Shown: positions 1 through 8,928 of the stretch, in pieces | Numbering within the stretch: position 1 is the first letter of the stretch | Layout: each line of letters begins with the position of its first letter | Assembly (NCBI GenBank): GCA_025928335.1 | Contig: JAICJQ010000019.1 | Location: 1-36,648, forward strand | DNA length: 36,648 nucleotides | Reading direction: 5' to 3' | Origin: Gemmatimonadaceae bacterium | GTDB taxonomy: Bacteria; Gemmatimonadota; Gemmatimonadetes; Gemmatimonadales; Gemmatimonadaceae | Translations under genes and position numbers: made by a program | Notes under the pieces: model-generated | What the model saw: only the letters and a program-made list of their open reading frames with translations | The model's database searches: none | What the model was told of the DNA's origin: nothing

Positions 1-2
1 AG

Positions 3-626
3 ACCGCCGGCGACTACTTCACGAAGGGCTATCAGGACATCATGACGGGCGTCGACAATCTCATTGCCAAAGGGATGGTCGACAGCACCCAAATGGGCGC
101 GCTCGGCTGGAGCGCCGGCGGCCACTACTCGAATTGGATCGAGACACACACGAATCGCTTCAAGGCGATCAGCTCCGGCGCCGGCGTCGCGAATTGGATC
201 TCGATGTGGTCGCAGAGCGATACCCAGCGGCTCCGCCAATGGTACGTCGGCGACAAGATGTACTGGGAGACGCCGACCGAATATCAGAATTGGTGGAAGC
301 AATCTCCAATCGCGACGGTGAAGAACGCCAAGACGCCGATCTTCATTCACGTGGTCGACGGCGATCCACGCGTTCCCCGCCCGCAGAGCGAAGAGATGCA
401 CATGGCGCTCTCCAAGCTCGGCGTGCCGAATGAATTCTGGGTCTATCCAGGCCAGTCGCACGGCATTCCCGATGCGCGCAACCAATACCTCAAGGCGGTC
501 GCCGAGATGGAGTGGATGGACTACTACGTTCGCGGCAGTGGAAAGAAGTTCGCCTGGCGCGACGTGCTCAACTCCGTGGGAACCGGCGGACCGCAGCTCG
601 CCGGCGAGGCGACACCACAGCCGTAA
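3..626 (+). CDS. S9-type serine peptidase (prolyl oligopeptidase-like), C-terminal part
   Basis: Partial gene that enters from the left edge; about 207 codons are visible in the frame starting at base 3, ending in TAA at 624-626. The segment is the alpha/beta-hydrolase catalytic domain of a prolyl oligopeptidase-family (S9) peptidase. The nucleophile elbow GWSAGG has its serine at bases 111-113, the acid is probably the Asp of DGDPRVP (363-365), and the histidine lies in PGQSHGI (459-461), so the triad order Ser-Asp-His is complete. Such enzymes cleave peptides, often as secreted or periplasmic proteins; the N-terminal propeller and any signal peptide lie outside the window. The family call rests on triad order and spacing; substrate is unknown. 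A palindromic repeat starts six bases after the stop codon. Confidence 0.85.
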   Translation, partial: TAGDYFTKGYQDIMTGVDNLIAKGMVDSTQMGALGWSAGGHYSNWIETHTNRFKAISSGAGVANWISMWSQSDTQRLRQWYVGDKMYWETPTEYQNWWKQSPIATVKNAKTPIFIHVVDGDPRVPRPQSEEMHMALSKLGVPNEFWVYPGQSHGIPDARNQYLKAVAEMEWMDYYVRGSGKKFAWRDVLNSVGTGGPQLAGEATPQP

Positions 627-631
627 ACGCC

Positions 632-722
632 GTCAGCCTGAGGAGCGCAGCGACGAAGGACCTACTTGCCCCGACTGGTTGCCAGTCGGGGATGATAGGT
701 CCTTCGCTACGGTCGGGATGAC
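632..722. repeat. Dispersed palindromic repeat, copy 1
   Basis: A 91-nt imperfect inverted repeat running from GTCAGCCTGAG to CGGGATGAC. The inner arms pair CCCCGACTGG with CCAGTCGGGG, and the middle contains GAAGGACCTA paired with TAGGTCCTTC. The same outer ends and GGACCT/AGGTCC core recur at 29161-29251 and 35879-35978. It sits directly downstream of the peptidase stop codon and could form a strong hairpin in RNA, but there is no following T-run. Confidence 0.85.
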
Positions 723-767
723 GACCAAGAACCATCCGCTTGACGCCCCGGTCGTGATTGTGCGAGG

Positions 768-3151
768 TTGCGGATAGCGCGCTCTGGGGCGCCTCCTGTC
801 CGCGGCGAGGGAGACTACTCCCACCCATTCGGCTCGTGTTCTCGCGACAGAGCCTTTCTCCTGCCTGTACTCAGCGGACGTCAGGCGCGCGGGCGGCTCG
901 ACATCGTCCGTCGATTGATCGAGCACGGCGCGGATCCGATCGGCGCGGGCGACGTGCACGAGCTCGAAGTTATCGGGTGGGCGACCTGCTTTTCTTATGC
1001 CTTTCATCCGGACGTCGCCGAGTATCTTCTCGCGCACGGCGCGCGTCACACGGTGTTCTCCGCCGTCGCGATGGGTGACAGCGCCGCGATCGAATCGCTC
1101 GTCGCGACAACGCCCGGTGAGAGGGATCGGGCGATGGACAAGACGAACCACCGCCGTCGCCCACTGCATCTGGCCGCGATCAAGCGACGACCATCGGCGC
1201 TCGCGACGCTACTTCAGCTCGGAGCCGACACGTCGGCCCGCGACGCCGCGGGGCTCACGCCGCTCGACCAAGCGGCGCTCGATGGCGAACGCGAGATGGC
1301 GCGCTTGCTCATCGATCACGGGGCTCAGTTCGAATTGCCGGCCGCCGAGCACTCACCCGGATCGGTGATCGACGCGCCGATCCGGTACGGGGCCTCGGTC
1401 GATGCGCAGGACGATGCCGAGACAGCGGTCGACGACACACGAGGCTACACACCGCTTCATGCCGCGGCATTCGCCGGCAACGCGGACGCGGTTCGCGTTC
1501 TGCTCGCGCATGGAGCCGATACGCGAATGCGAGACGGAAAGTACCTCGCCACCGCGGCCGGATGGGCCGACTACGCTGGCCACTCGGCAATTCGCGATAT
1601 GATTCTCGAGCGATCGGCGGATGTATTCGACGCGATCCGCTTCGATCGCGTCGACGTTTGAAGCATCTGTCCGACGATCGGCAATCGCTGAACCAACCGA
1701 TCGGTAGAACGTGCGCCATCCAACCCGAGCCGGGCGGTCGGGTTGAACCGTGGTGGACGCCGCTCGCCTTTGCCATCCCACGACAAGCCGGATGCCGCCC
1801 GCGAGCTTCTTCGGCTCGGAGCGCGGACATCGGCGCGGACGTCCCCGGATGATTCGGACTCCGAAATCGTTCAACTACACGACTTCGCGGCCGGTCTTGG
1901 TCGTGACGACATCGTGCGGGTCTTTGCCGACATTGACGCGATCGCTCGTGCCGACTGGCCGGAGGTCGCGACGAGCCGCGAGATGCTGGTCGCTCGCTTC
2001 CTCACGAACGCGTGTCCAGACCACCATGTCCGCGGCGGATGGGCCCACGCCTCGGCTCGTGTCACCGCGATGCGGTTGCTCGAGCACAATCCGGAGATCG
2101 CGCGGGAGAACATTCGCACTGCCGTCGTCTGTGGCCACATCGAGCTTGTCCGTGCGCTGCTCGCGCGGGACCCCGAGTCGGCGCGGCGGCCCGCTGGACC
2201 GAAGGGCTCGTACGGCGTGGCCGGCCAGCAACTGGTCGTTGATCCGGCGCGGCCGATACTCCCGCTCTGGACACCGCTCCTCTATCCTTGCTTCGCGCGA
2301 CTCCCGCGCGTCGCTACAAATGACAACGCGCTGGCGATCGCGAGGATGTTGCCCGATTCCGGCGCCGATCCGAACGCGTACTTCATGACCAGCGACAGCC
2401 GCTATTCGCCGCTGACCGGCGTCGTCGGCGAAGGAGAGGAAGGGCGCGCGCCGCATCCCCGTCGCACCGAGCTTGCCATGCTGCTCATTGAGCGCGGGGC
2501 GACTCCGACTGGCGGGATTCGCAATGGTCGATGATCGACATGGGGGGATACGGCCTTGGCGCCCGTTATCTGCTGGACACCGCCGTAAATCACGACGACA
2601 CCGAGTGCGTTCTTCGAGGCCGTCAAGCGGGACGACGCGGCCGCCGTCACCGCCCCCCTCGACTTCGGCTTCTCGCCCAACTTACAGGACGGCAAGAAGC
2701 AACGGGCGTTGCACATCGCCGTGTACGAGAATTCTCTACACGTCGCGCGGTTGCTGATCGATCGGTGGGCGGAAATCGACCCCGTCGAGGAGAACTACGG
2801 GAACACGCCGATCGACGCGGCGATATACGCCGATCATCCCGAGATGATTGTGCTACTCGCGGCGCGCAGTCGGAATGTCTGGGGCTTGACGTTCGCCGGT
2901 GCCGTGGAGCGTTTGCACGAGGTCCTCCGCGAAGAACCGCAGCGCGCCAGGCAAGCTATCAGGGCACCACGCTCCTCATGTACCTGCCGGGTAACGAGAA
3001 CAAAGCCCTCGCCATCGCCAAATTGTTGTTGGACCTCGGTGCCGATGCAACGTTGATTGGAGAGGAAGGACGGAGCGCCGCGGACTTGGCCGAGCTCCGC
3101 GGAATGCCTGCTGTGGCGACGGTCTTACGGTCAGCGGCGGAGTCGCGGTGA
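768..3151 (+). pseudogene. Ankyrin-repeat protein gene, multiply frameshifted
   Basis: Ankyrin repeats are readable along the whole stretch, but only by changing frame at least five times. Repeats such as TPLHAAAFAGNADAVRVLLAHGAD, here at 1450-1525, are recognisable. The frame starting at 768 is good to about 1655. The frame ending in WWTPLAFAI continues it (about 1660-1775). The original frame resumes at HDKPDAARELLRLGA to about 2530. A second frame carries GARYLLDTAVNHDD (to about 2605), then FFEAVKRDDAAAV through HIAVYENSLHVARLLID to about 2955, and a last shift gives ALAIAKLLLDLGADA to the stop at 3151. Read together they form one intracellular ankyrin-repeat protein of roughly 780 residues, a protein-binding scaffold type. 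The original start is unclear; the region before about 890 also looks shifted. Sequencing error is the alternative, but so many shifts in one gene favour decay. Confidence 0.8.
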
Positions 3152-3171
3152 CGCCGGCGGGGGGCGCGCGG

Positions 3172-3729
3172 CTATGTCGTTCGTGCCTCGCCCGCTCCCA
3201 GGAGCTTTACCATGAAGACCTCATCGCGCCGGGCTCCAAACTTCCAGCCGATTTCGGCCAAGCGCCCACGCTCGGCGAACGAGAAGCGACGAAAGAGCGA
3301 AAGGCTCGCCGAGTGTTCTGCGTCGATCACGGCGACGAGCGCATGCAGTCCGCGTCGGCGCGCCGCCTCGTCGATCGCTTGAATCAAATGCGTCGCGACG
3401 CCTTGACGTTGCGCGGCGGGATGAACGTAGACGCTCACCTCAGCCGTGAAGCGATACCCGTCGCGCCCACGGAAAGTGGACAGCGAGCTCCAGCCGACAA
3501 CCCGATCGCCATGGCTCGGCGAGACAGCGACGAGGATTGGGTGGTCGCTGCGCCGATGATCGTCAAACCAGACGTGGCGCGCGTCGATCGTCGTTGGAAT
3601 CTCGGTCCAGACGTACGGTGACGATTCGATCGCCAGATTCACGATCTCGACGATAGAAGGCAAATCGGCATCCGTCGCTTCACGGATGCCGATCGCCTTC
3701 GGAGCGTCGGTGATTGGTTCGAGCGTCAT
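3172..3729 (-). CDS. GNAT-family N-acetyltransferase (phosphinothricin-acetyltransferase-like)
   Basis: A 185-residue cytoplasmic acetyl-CoA-dependent N-acetyltransferase. The N-terminal IREATDADLPSIVEIVN strand/helix, the VSVYVHPAAQRQGVATHLI acetyl-CoA pyrophosphate loop (QRQGVA corresponds to the Q/RxxGxG/A motif) and the later IDAEHSASLSLFRRFSF motif match the PAT/YncA-like branch of GNAT, which acetylates small amines such as phosphinothricin, methionine sulfone/sulfoximine or other amino-acid analogues. The start codon shares one base with the TAA of the upstream glutamine synthetase (TAATG), so translation is probably coupled. The pairing is suggestive because PAT-type enzymes can inactivate glutamine-synthetase inhibitors; that functional link is inference. 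Confidence 0.85.
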   Translation of the reverse strand: MTLEPITDAPKAIGIREATDADLPSIVEIVNLAIESSPYVWTEIPTTIDARHVWFDDHRRSDHPILVAVSPSHGDRVVGWSSLSTFRGRDGYRFTAEVSVYVHPAAQRQGVATHLIQAIDEAARRRGLHALVAVIDAEHSASLSLFRRFSFAERGRLAEIGWKFGARRDEVFMVKLLGAGEARTT

Positions 3730-5954
3730 TACACCGGAAAGAGCATTTCACGATACTTCGGCAGCGGCCAGCAGTCGTCGCTCACCGCGAGCTCGATCGC
3801 GTCGCAGCACTTCCGAACCTCGGCCATTGTGTCCGCACCTGCCGCCGTGAGCAGCTCGGCCTGCTTCGCGATGTCGTCGTGCATCGCGTCGGCCTTGTCG
3901 ATCACTTTGCCCATCGCAGCCCGGTGCTTCTGGAGATCGGTGATCAATGCCGCGAGGTCGTTCGCCGCGCTGATCTGCGGAATGACCTTGATGCCCGCCG
4001 ATTTCGCTTGCGCCGCCGACTCGGCGAGCTCGCCCGCGTAGGCGAACGCCGCCGGAAGCACCATCGTGTCCACGATCTCACGGAGCGTGTACATCTCGAT
4101 GAGCATGTCCTTGATGTACCGCTCGAGACGGACGTGGTAGCGTGAGTCGAGCTCCTCGTCGCTCAGGATGCCGAGCGACGTGAGCAGCTTGCGCGACTGC
4201 TTCGTCACGAGTTGCGCGAGCGCTTCGGGCGTGCGGCGAAGGTTGAGCAGGCCGCGCTTGGCCGCTTCCTTCACCCACGCCTCGGAGTAGTTGTTCCCCT
4301 CGAAGCGGACCGGCGTCGTCTCCTTGAAGATCGGGCGTACGACCTTGAGTACGGCGTCGTCCACCTTCTTCGTCTTCTTGAGCTCCGCTCTGAGGGAGGT
4401 CGTGATCTCACCGATCGCCTCGGCCACGGCGGCGTTGAGCAGCACGATCGGGAATGCGATCGACTGCGACGAGCCGACGGCGCGGAACTCGAACTTGTTT
4501 CCGGTAAAGGCAAACGGGGACGTGCGATTGCGGTCGGTGTTGTCTTTTTCGATCTCGGGGAGCCGAGCCACGCCGAGCTTGAGCATCGCCTGCTCGGCGT
4601 TGCTGCCCGACGTCTTGCCGCCCGCCAGATCTTCGATCACGCGCGTCAGCATCTGACCCATGAACACCGAGATGATCGCGGGCGGCGCTTCGTTCGCGCC
4701 AAGTCGATGCTCGTTGCCGGAGGTACCGATGCCAGCGCGCAGCAGACCGGCGTGTTTGTGCACGGCGCGCAGCACCGCGGCGAGGAAGACGATGAACCGA
4801 ATGTTCTGATGCGGCGTCTGGCCGGGCTTCAGCAGGTTGTTGCCGTCGAGCTCCGGGTTGTCCGCCGCGATCGACATCGACCAGTTGCAGTGCTTGCCCG
4901 ATCCATTGATGCCGGCGAACGGCTTCTCGTGCAACAGCGCCTGCAGGCCGTGGCGCAACGCGACGCGACGTAGCGTCGCCATGACGAGCTGGTTGTGATC
5001 GACGGCGACGTCCGTCTCCTCGAAGCGCGGCGCCATCTCGAACTGGCTCGGCGCGACTTCGTTGTGGCGCGTGATGATCGGCACGCCGAGCTTGTACAGC
5101 TCGAACTCGACGTCAGCGATGCACGCCTGAATTCGTTCGGGAATGCCGCCGAAGTAGTGATCCTCGAGCTGCTGACCGCGCGGTGGCGCGGCGCCGAGCA
5201 GCGTGCGGCCGGCCATGACAAGATCGGGTCGCAAGGCGAAGTGCGCGCGATCGATGAGGAAATACTCCTGCTCCGGGCCCATCGTCGTGTACACGCGATA
5301 CACGCCGGTGTCACCGAGCAGCTCGAGCAGTTCGATTGCCTTCGTCGAGAGCGCGTCGGAGCTGCGAAGCAGCGGGGTCATCTCGTCGAGTGCTTCCCCG
5401 TTGTAGCCGACGAACACCGACGGAATGCACAGCGTCCGCGAGCCCGCCCATTCGGCGATGAACACCGGACTCGCCGGATTCCACGCCGTATAGCCGCGCG
5501 CTTCCCACGTCGCGCGGAGTCCGCCGCTCGGGAAACTCGAGGCGTCCGGCTCGCTCTGAATGAGCTGCGACGCGCCGAACGCTTCCATCGGCTGGCCGTC
5601 GTCGAACGACAGGAACGCGTCGTGCTTTTCGGCGGTCAGGCCCGTCTGCGGCTGGAACCAGTGGGTGAAGTGTGTCGCGCCTTTGCCGATCGCCCACTCT
5701 TTGATCGCCTGCGCGACCCGCGGGGCAATGTCGCCATCGAGCTTCTTTCCGTGGCGGACGGCGGCGAGAAGCTTGGCATACGTGTCGCGCGGCAGCTTGT
5801 CGCGCATTTGCCGGACGCCGAAAGTGTTCTCCCCGAAGTACTCCGACGTGCGCGGATGCGCACCATTTTCATCGAGCGCCGCGGGCATCCGCACCTCGCG
5901 CTCGGTGATCTCACTGATGACAGCCTTTCGGGGTGACAGCGATGACGCAGGCAT
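3729..5954 (-). CDS. glnN: Type III glutamine synthetase (GlnN)
   Basis: A 741-residue glutamine synthetase of the long GSIII class (usually about 700-730 residues), making glutamine from glutamate, ammonia and ATP in the cytoplasm. Landmarks from the chosen start: the metal-binding GPEQEYFLID at 226-235, NGSGKHCNWS at 350-359, and the GSIII signature GNEHRLGANEAPPAI at 413-427. A C-terminal helical extension after about residue 560 is typical of the class. An upstream ATG at 6053 extends the frame by 33 residues, but that stretch resembles no GSIII, and GGAGG lies 10 nt before the ATG at 5954. The gene is the first of a two-gene unit with the GNAT gene, and an AT-rich promoter-like block lies at 6002-6031. 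No other nitrogen-assimilation gene is visible nearby. Confidence 0.95.
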   Translation of the reverse strand: MPASSLSPRKAVISEITEREVRMPAALDENGAHPRTSEYFGENTFGVRQMRDKLPRDTYAKLLAAVRHGKKLDGDIAPRVAQAIKEWAIGKGATHFTHWFQPQTGLTAEKHDAFLSFDDGQPMEAFGASQLIQSEPDASSFPSGGLRATWEARGYTAWNPASPVFIAEWAGSRTLCIPSVFVGYNGEALDEMTPLLRSSDALSTKAIELLELLGDTGVYRVYTTMGPEQEYFLIDRAHFALRPDLVMAGRTLLGAAPPRGQQLEDHYFGGIPERIQACIADVEFELYKLGVPIITRHNEVAPSQFEMAPRFEETDVAVDHNQLVMATLRRVALRHGLQALLHEKPFAGINGSGKHCNWSMSIAADNPELDGNNLLKPGQTPHQNIRFIVFLAAVLRAVHKHAGLLRAGIGTSGNEHRLGANEAPPAIISVFMGQMLTRVIEDLAGGKTSGSNAEQAMLKLGVARLPEIEKDNTDRNRTSPFAFTGNKFEFRAVGSSQSIAFPIVLLNAAVAEAIGEITTSLRAELKKTKKVDDAVLKVVRPIFKETTPVRFEGNNYSEAWVKEAAKRGLLNLRRTPEALAQLVTKQSRKLLTSLGILSDEELDSRYHVRLERYIKDMLIEMYTLREIVDTMVLPAAFAYAGELAESAAQAKSAGIKVIPQISAANDLAALITDLQKHRAAMGKVIDKADAMHDDIAKQAELLTAAGADTMAEVRKCCDAIELAVSDDCWPLPKYREMLFPV

Positions 5955-6001
5955 TGAGGACCAGCCTCCAGCTAAGGACGTAGTCAGGCTTCGGATTGCA
6001 C

Positions 6002-6031
6002 AATGTACTCCAAATCGTGCAAAAATTGCAA
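6002..6031 (-). promoter_or_regulatory. Candidate promoter of glnN in an AT-rich island with TGCA half-sites
   Basis: On the minus strand, TTGCAA (6026-6031) and TACATT (6002-6007) are separated by 18 nt, each matching 4 of 6 consensus positions for a housekeeping sigma promoter. Predicted transcription would begin about 40 nt before the ATG at 5954. Four TGCA cores (5997, 6018, 6027, 6041) crowd the same 50 bases, including the near-palindrome ATTGCACAAT at 5995-6004, which may be binding sites for a regulator. The rest of the 334-nt gap up to 6288 contains only the repeat cluster at 6134-6270. Confidence 0.4.
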
Positions 6032-6133
6032 ATTTCAGAGTGCACTTTCCCACTCAGGCCGTAGCCAACGTCCAGCCAATTCCCGAATAGCGCCCAAAGC
6101 GCAAATATGCCCTTCCGATACCATTCCAACGCA

Positions 6134-6270
6134 AACGGGGTCAGACTCCACTTCGAAAGTGGAGTCTGACCCCGTTCCTGGCCTTTCGCTGGGATAAACC
6201 GCGCGTCGGGCTAGTTAACCTTTCGGGACCGTTGGAGTCTGACCCCAGTTTTCAAACGGAGTCTGACCCC
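6134..6270. repeat. GGGGTCAGACTCC repeat cluster with a 20-nt-arm palindrome
   Basis: Bases 6134-6153 and 6157-6176 are exact reverse complements around a 3-nt loop (CGA), each arm carrying GGGGTCAGACTCC or its complement. Two further copies of GGAGTCTGACCCC follow at 6234-6246 and 6258-6270, the latter two in the same orientation and 24 nt apart. No T-run follows, so it is not a standard terminator. In my recollection this motif accompanies REP-associated tyrosine transposase (Y1/IS200-like) elements in many genomes, but no transposase is present here. Confidence 0.85.
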
Positions 6271-6288
6271 GGTCGAGCCCCGATGAGG

Positions 6289-8928
6289 TTAGGATCGGAT
6301 GGCGACGGTTGGGTTTACTCGCGAGGCGCGGCGGGCGGGGATGAAACAGGCCACCGCGGTCGCGACGGCTAGGGTGCCCAGTGCGGCGGCTTGAGTCGGG
6401 ATATCGGAGGGCAGGACGCCGAAGAGCAGGCTCGCGATGGCGCGGTGAGACCCCCACACGCCGACGAAGGCAATCAGCATCGCGAAGGCGAACAGCCGCA
6501 TGCCCTCGCGCACAACCATCGCGACGACCTCTCGTCGCTGCGCGCCGAGCGCCATGCGCACCCCGATCTCGCGAGTCCGCTCCGCGACACCGAATGCAAT
6601 CACCCCGTACGTGCCGAGCGCGGCGAGCACCAGAGCGATGAGCGCGAACGCCGCGAGCACAGTGGTCGTGAAGCGATCGCCGACGGCGGCCTTCGCCAGG
6701 ACGTCTGCGATCGACTGCACGTCGTACACCGGCAACCTCTTGTCGAGCGACGAGACAATTTGTCGAACGCCGGTGAGAATCGACGCGGCGGCCCCGTCGT
6801 AGGCGATCACGATCGAGCCCGCCGTTGCCAGACCCTGTCTCGTCGAGATGAAGACCTCGGGCGCGGCGGGTTCACGCAGGGAGATCTGGCGGACGTCGCC
6901 GACGATGCCGACCACCGTGAAGGGCGGCTTGTCGGGACCACCGAACCGAAGTCGCTTGCCGACGGCGTTGGCGGTTCCGAAGAATCTGATCGCCGCAGTC
7001 CGGTTGACGATCGCCACGAGCTGCGCCGTCGAGTCGGCGGTGTCCGTCGGACGGAAGGCGCGGCCGGCAATCACCGGGATGCCCATGGTTTCGAAGTACC
7101 GCGGGCTTGCCATGCGATACTCGATCTCCGGCAGGCGATCATTGTCCGAGTACGACGTGCCCTCGACGAGGATCGAGCTCGTGAGGTGGCCATCGTGGAG
7201 CGGAAAGCGAGACACGCGTGCGACCGAGCGAACGCCTGGCAAGGCGCCGATGTTGTCGAGCAGCGTCTCGAAGAACTGATCGCTCTGTCGCCCACGACGA
7301 TACGACGCGTCCGGCAACTCGAGCTTCATGCGGAGAAGCCCGTGCGTGCGAAATCCAGGATCAGTCGTGGTGAGCCGGGAAAAGCTGTTGATCAATAGTC
7401 CGGCGGATACGACGAGGATCATCGCGAGCGCGAGCTCGGCGACGACGAGCGTGGCATGGACGCGCCGCGCAGCCCGGCCGCGCGACGATCCGCGAGCGGC
7501 GTCGGGAAGTGCCAGGCTCGCAGAATTCCGCGCGCCGCGCAACGCTGGTGCCACCCCGCAGAGAATCGCGACCACCACGCACACGACGACCGTGAACGCC
7601 AAGACGCGCGAGTCGACGCGAACGACGCCGATGCGAGCCATCGATTCGGGGAGGAAACGCGCGGCGGTGCGCGTTACGCCGAATGCAATCCCAACGCCGA
7701 GAACGCCGGCGCCGACCGCGATCAGTACGCTCTCGCTCAGCAGCTGTCGCGCGATCGCCCCCGGTGCCGCGCCCATCGCGGTGCGAACCGAGAGCTCCTG
7801 TTGCCGCGACATGACACGCGACAGCATGAGATTGGCCACGTTCGCGCAGCCGATGAGCAGCACAGCGCACACCGCGGCGAACAACACGAGGATGGGGCGG
7901 CGCACATCCCCGAGCAAATCATCAGCGAGCGGCCGTACCGTGCTGGCGAGGCCCGCATCCTCGCTCGGATGCTCGGTGCGGAGCTGCGCGGCGATCGATT
8001 CCATCTCGCGGTGCGCGCTCTCGACCGTCGCTCCAGGTCGCAGGCGGCCGATCACCGACAGGAGGTGAACGCCCCGCCGCTCGATGTAGTTCCCGAGAAT
8101 CGGCAGCGGCACGATGACATCGACCCTGTTCTCCGGGAAGGTGAACTCCGGGCTCATGACGCCGATCACCGCGTACGGCTGCCCATCGAGAAGGATCGTC
8201 TTCCCGATCGCGGCGGGATCGCGCTGGAAAAAGCGCGTCCACATCGCATTCGAGAGAATCACGACACCCGGGGCACCGCGCTTGTCTTCGCCTTCGGCGA
8301 AGTCGCGTCCCAGCTGCGGGTGAACGCCAAGCGCGCGCAGAATGTTCGCCGACGCGGCGCCGACGGATAGGCGCTCGGCTACATCAGGAGCGGTGTATGA
8401 CGCGTTCCAGATCGGAAAGAACCCGGCGAGCTGGTCGAAGGAATGCGCTCGATCGCGCCAATCGAAGTAGTCGCCGACGGAAACCTCATACCGATCGTTC
8501 GTTTCTTTCGTGTTGTTCGACCAAACGGCGACGAGGCGATCGAGGTCGCGGTAGTCGAGGCCGCGTAGCAACACGGACTCGACGACGCTGAATACGGAAG
8601 ACGTCGCGCCGATGCAGAGGGCCAGCGTCGATACGACGATGATGGAGAACGCCGGCCGTCGTACGAGTGAGCGCGCGGCGAATCGTACGTCGTGGGCGAA
8701 ACGCGTCGAGTCGAGGCCCGCCCATGCGCCATGATGACGAGCGACCCAAAGCGCATCGATGATCGCTCCCGCGGCGCGGAGACGAAGTCGCCACGGTGGG
8801 AGCGGCGAATGCGACAATTCGGCGATCCATTCGTCGCGCCAACTGTCGCGGTGCGATCGTGGGACGGCGCGCGCCAGCTGGCGGACGAGCCAAGCGCCCG
8901 GGGGGCGATGCGCGTTTTGCATGCTCAT
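6289..8928 (-). CDS. ABC transporter permease, ADOP/MacB-FtsX family
   Basis: An 879-residue inner-membrane permease of the acidobacterial duplicated orphan permease type. It has a soluble helical prefix (residues 1-75, DSWRDEWIAEL), a first transmembrane helix at about 94-115 (after FAARSLVRRPAF), a periplasmic MacB-like core domain, then three FtsX helices around the RQQELSVRTAMGAAPGAIARQL segment. A second core domain follows and a second FtsX domain with RTREIGVRMALGAQRREV near the C terminus. Members act without a dedicated adjacent ATPase gene and are thought to serve in efflux or envelope mechanotransmission. The start is chosen at 8928 because this ATG overlaps the PadR stop (ATGA); a second ATG lies at 8922. 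The PadR gene just upstream very probably controls it. Confidence 0.92.
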   Translation of the reverse strand: MSMQNAHRPPGAWLVRQLARAVPRSHRDSWRDEWIAELSHSPLPPWRLRLRAAGAIIDALWVARHHGAWAGLDSTRFAHDVRFAARSLVRRPAFSIIVVSTLALCIGATSSVFSVVESVLLRGLDYRDLDRLVAVWSNNTKETNDRYEVSVGDYFDWRDRAHSFDQLAGFFPIWNASYTAPDVAERLSVGAASANILRALGVHPQLGRDFAEGEDKRGAPGVVILSNAMWTRFFQRDPAAIGKTILLDGQPYAVIGVMSPEFTFPENRVDVIVPLPILGNYIERRGVHLLSVIGRLRPGATVESAHREMESIAAQLRTEHPSEDAGLASTVRPLADDLLGDVRRPILVLFAAVCAVLLIGCANVANLMLSRVMSRQQELSVRTAMGAAPGAIARQLLSESVLIAVGAGVLGVGIAFGVTRTAARFLPESMARIGVVRVDSRVLAFTVVVCVVVAILCGVAPALRGARNSASLALPDAARGSSRGRAARRVHATLVVAELALAMILVVSAGLLINSFSRLTTTDPGFRTHGLLRMKLELPDASYRRGRQSDQFFETLLDNIGALPGVRSVARVSRFPLHDGHLTSSILVEGTSYSDNDRLPEIEYRMASPRYFETMGIPVIAGRAFRPTDTADSTAQLVAIVNRTAAIRFFGTANAVGKRLRFGGPDKPPFTVVGIVGDVRQISLREPAAPEVFISTRQGLATAGSIVIAYDGAAASILTGVRQIVSSLDKRLPVYDVQSIADVLAKAAVGDRFTTTVLAAFALIALVLAALGTYGVIAFGVAERTREIGVRMALGAQRREVVAMVVREGMRLFAFAMLIAFVGVWGSHRAIASLLFGVLPSDIPTQAAALGTLAVATAVACFIPARRASRVNPTVAIRS

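Noticed and set aside
1743-2534. A separate second ankyrin gene starting at 1743
   Set aside because: Ankyrin sequence continues across 1655-1785 in a different frame, so the parts read as one broken gene rather than independent genes.
4212-5936. Long plus-strand frames opposite glnN
   Set aside because: They mirror glnN codon structure and show no motifs, while glnN carries all GSIII signatures.
6020-6045. Sigma-54 promoter upstream of glnN
   Set aside because: GTGCAC and TTTGC-like elements are present, but the GG/GC dinucleotide spacing is about three bases too long on alignment with the -24/-12 consensus.
6134-6176. Intrinsic terminator for the ADOP permease
   Set aside because: The stem is strong but 113 nt past the stop codon and not followed by a T-run on the minus strand.
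6391-8370. Plus-strand frames opposite the intact ADOP permease
   Set aside because: Coding shadows: charged, motif-free translations antisense to a clear membrane protein.
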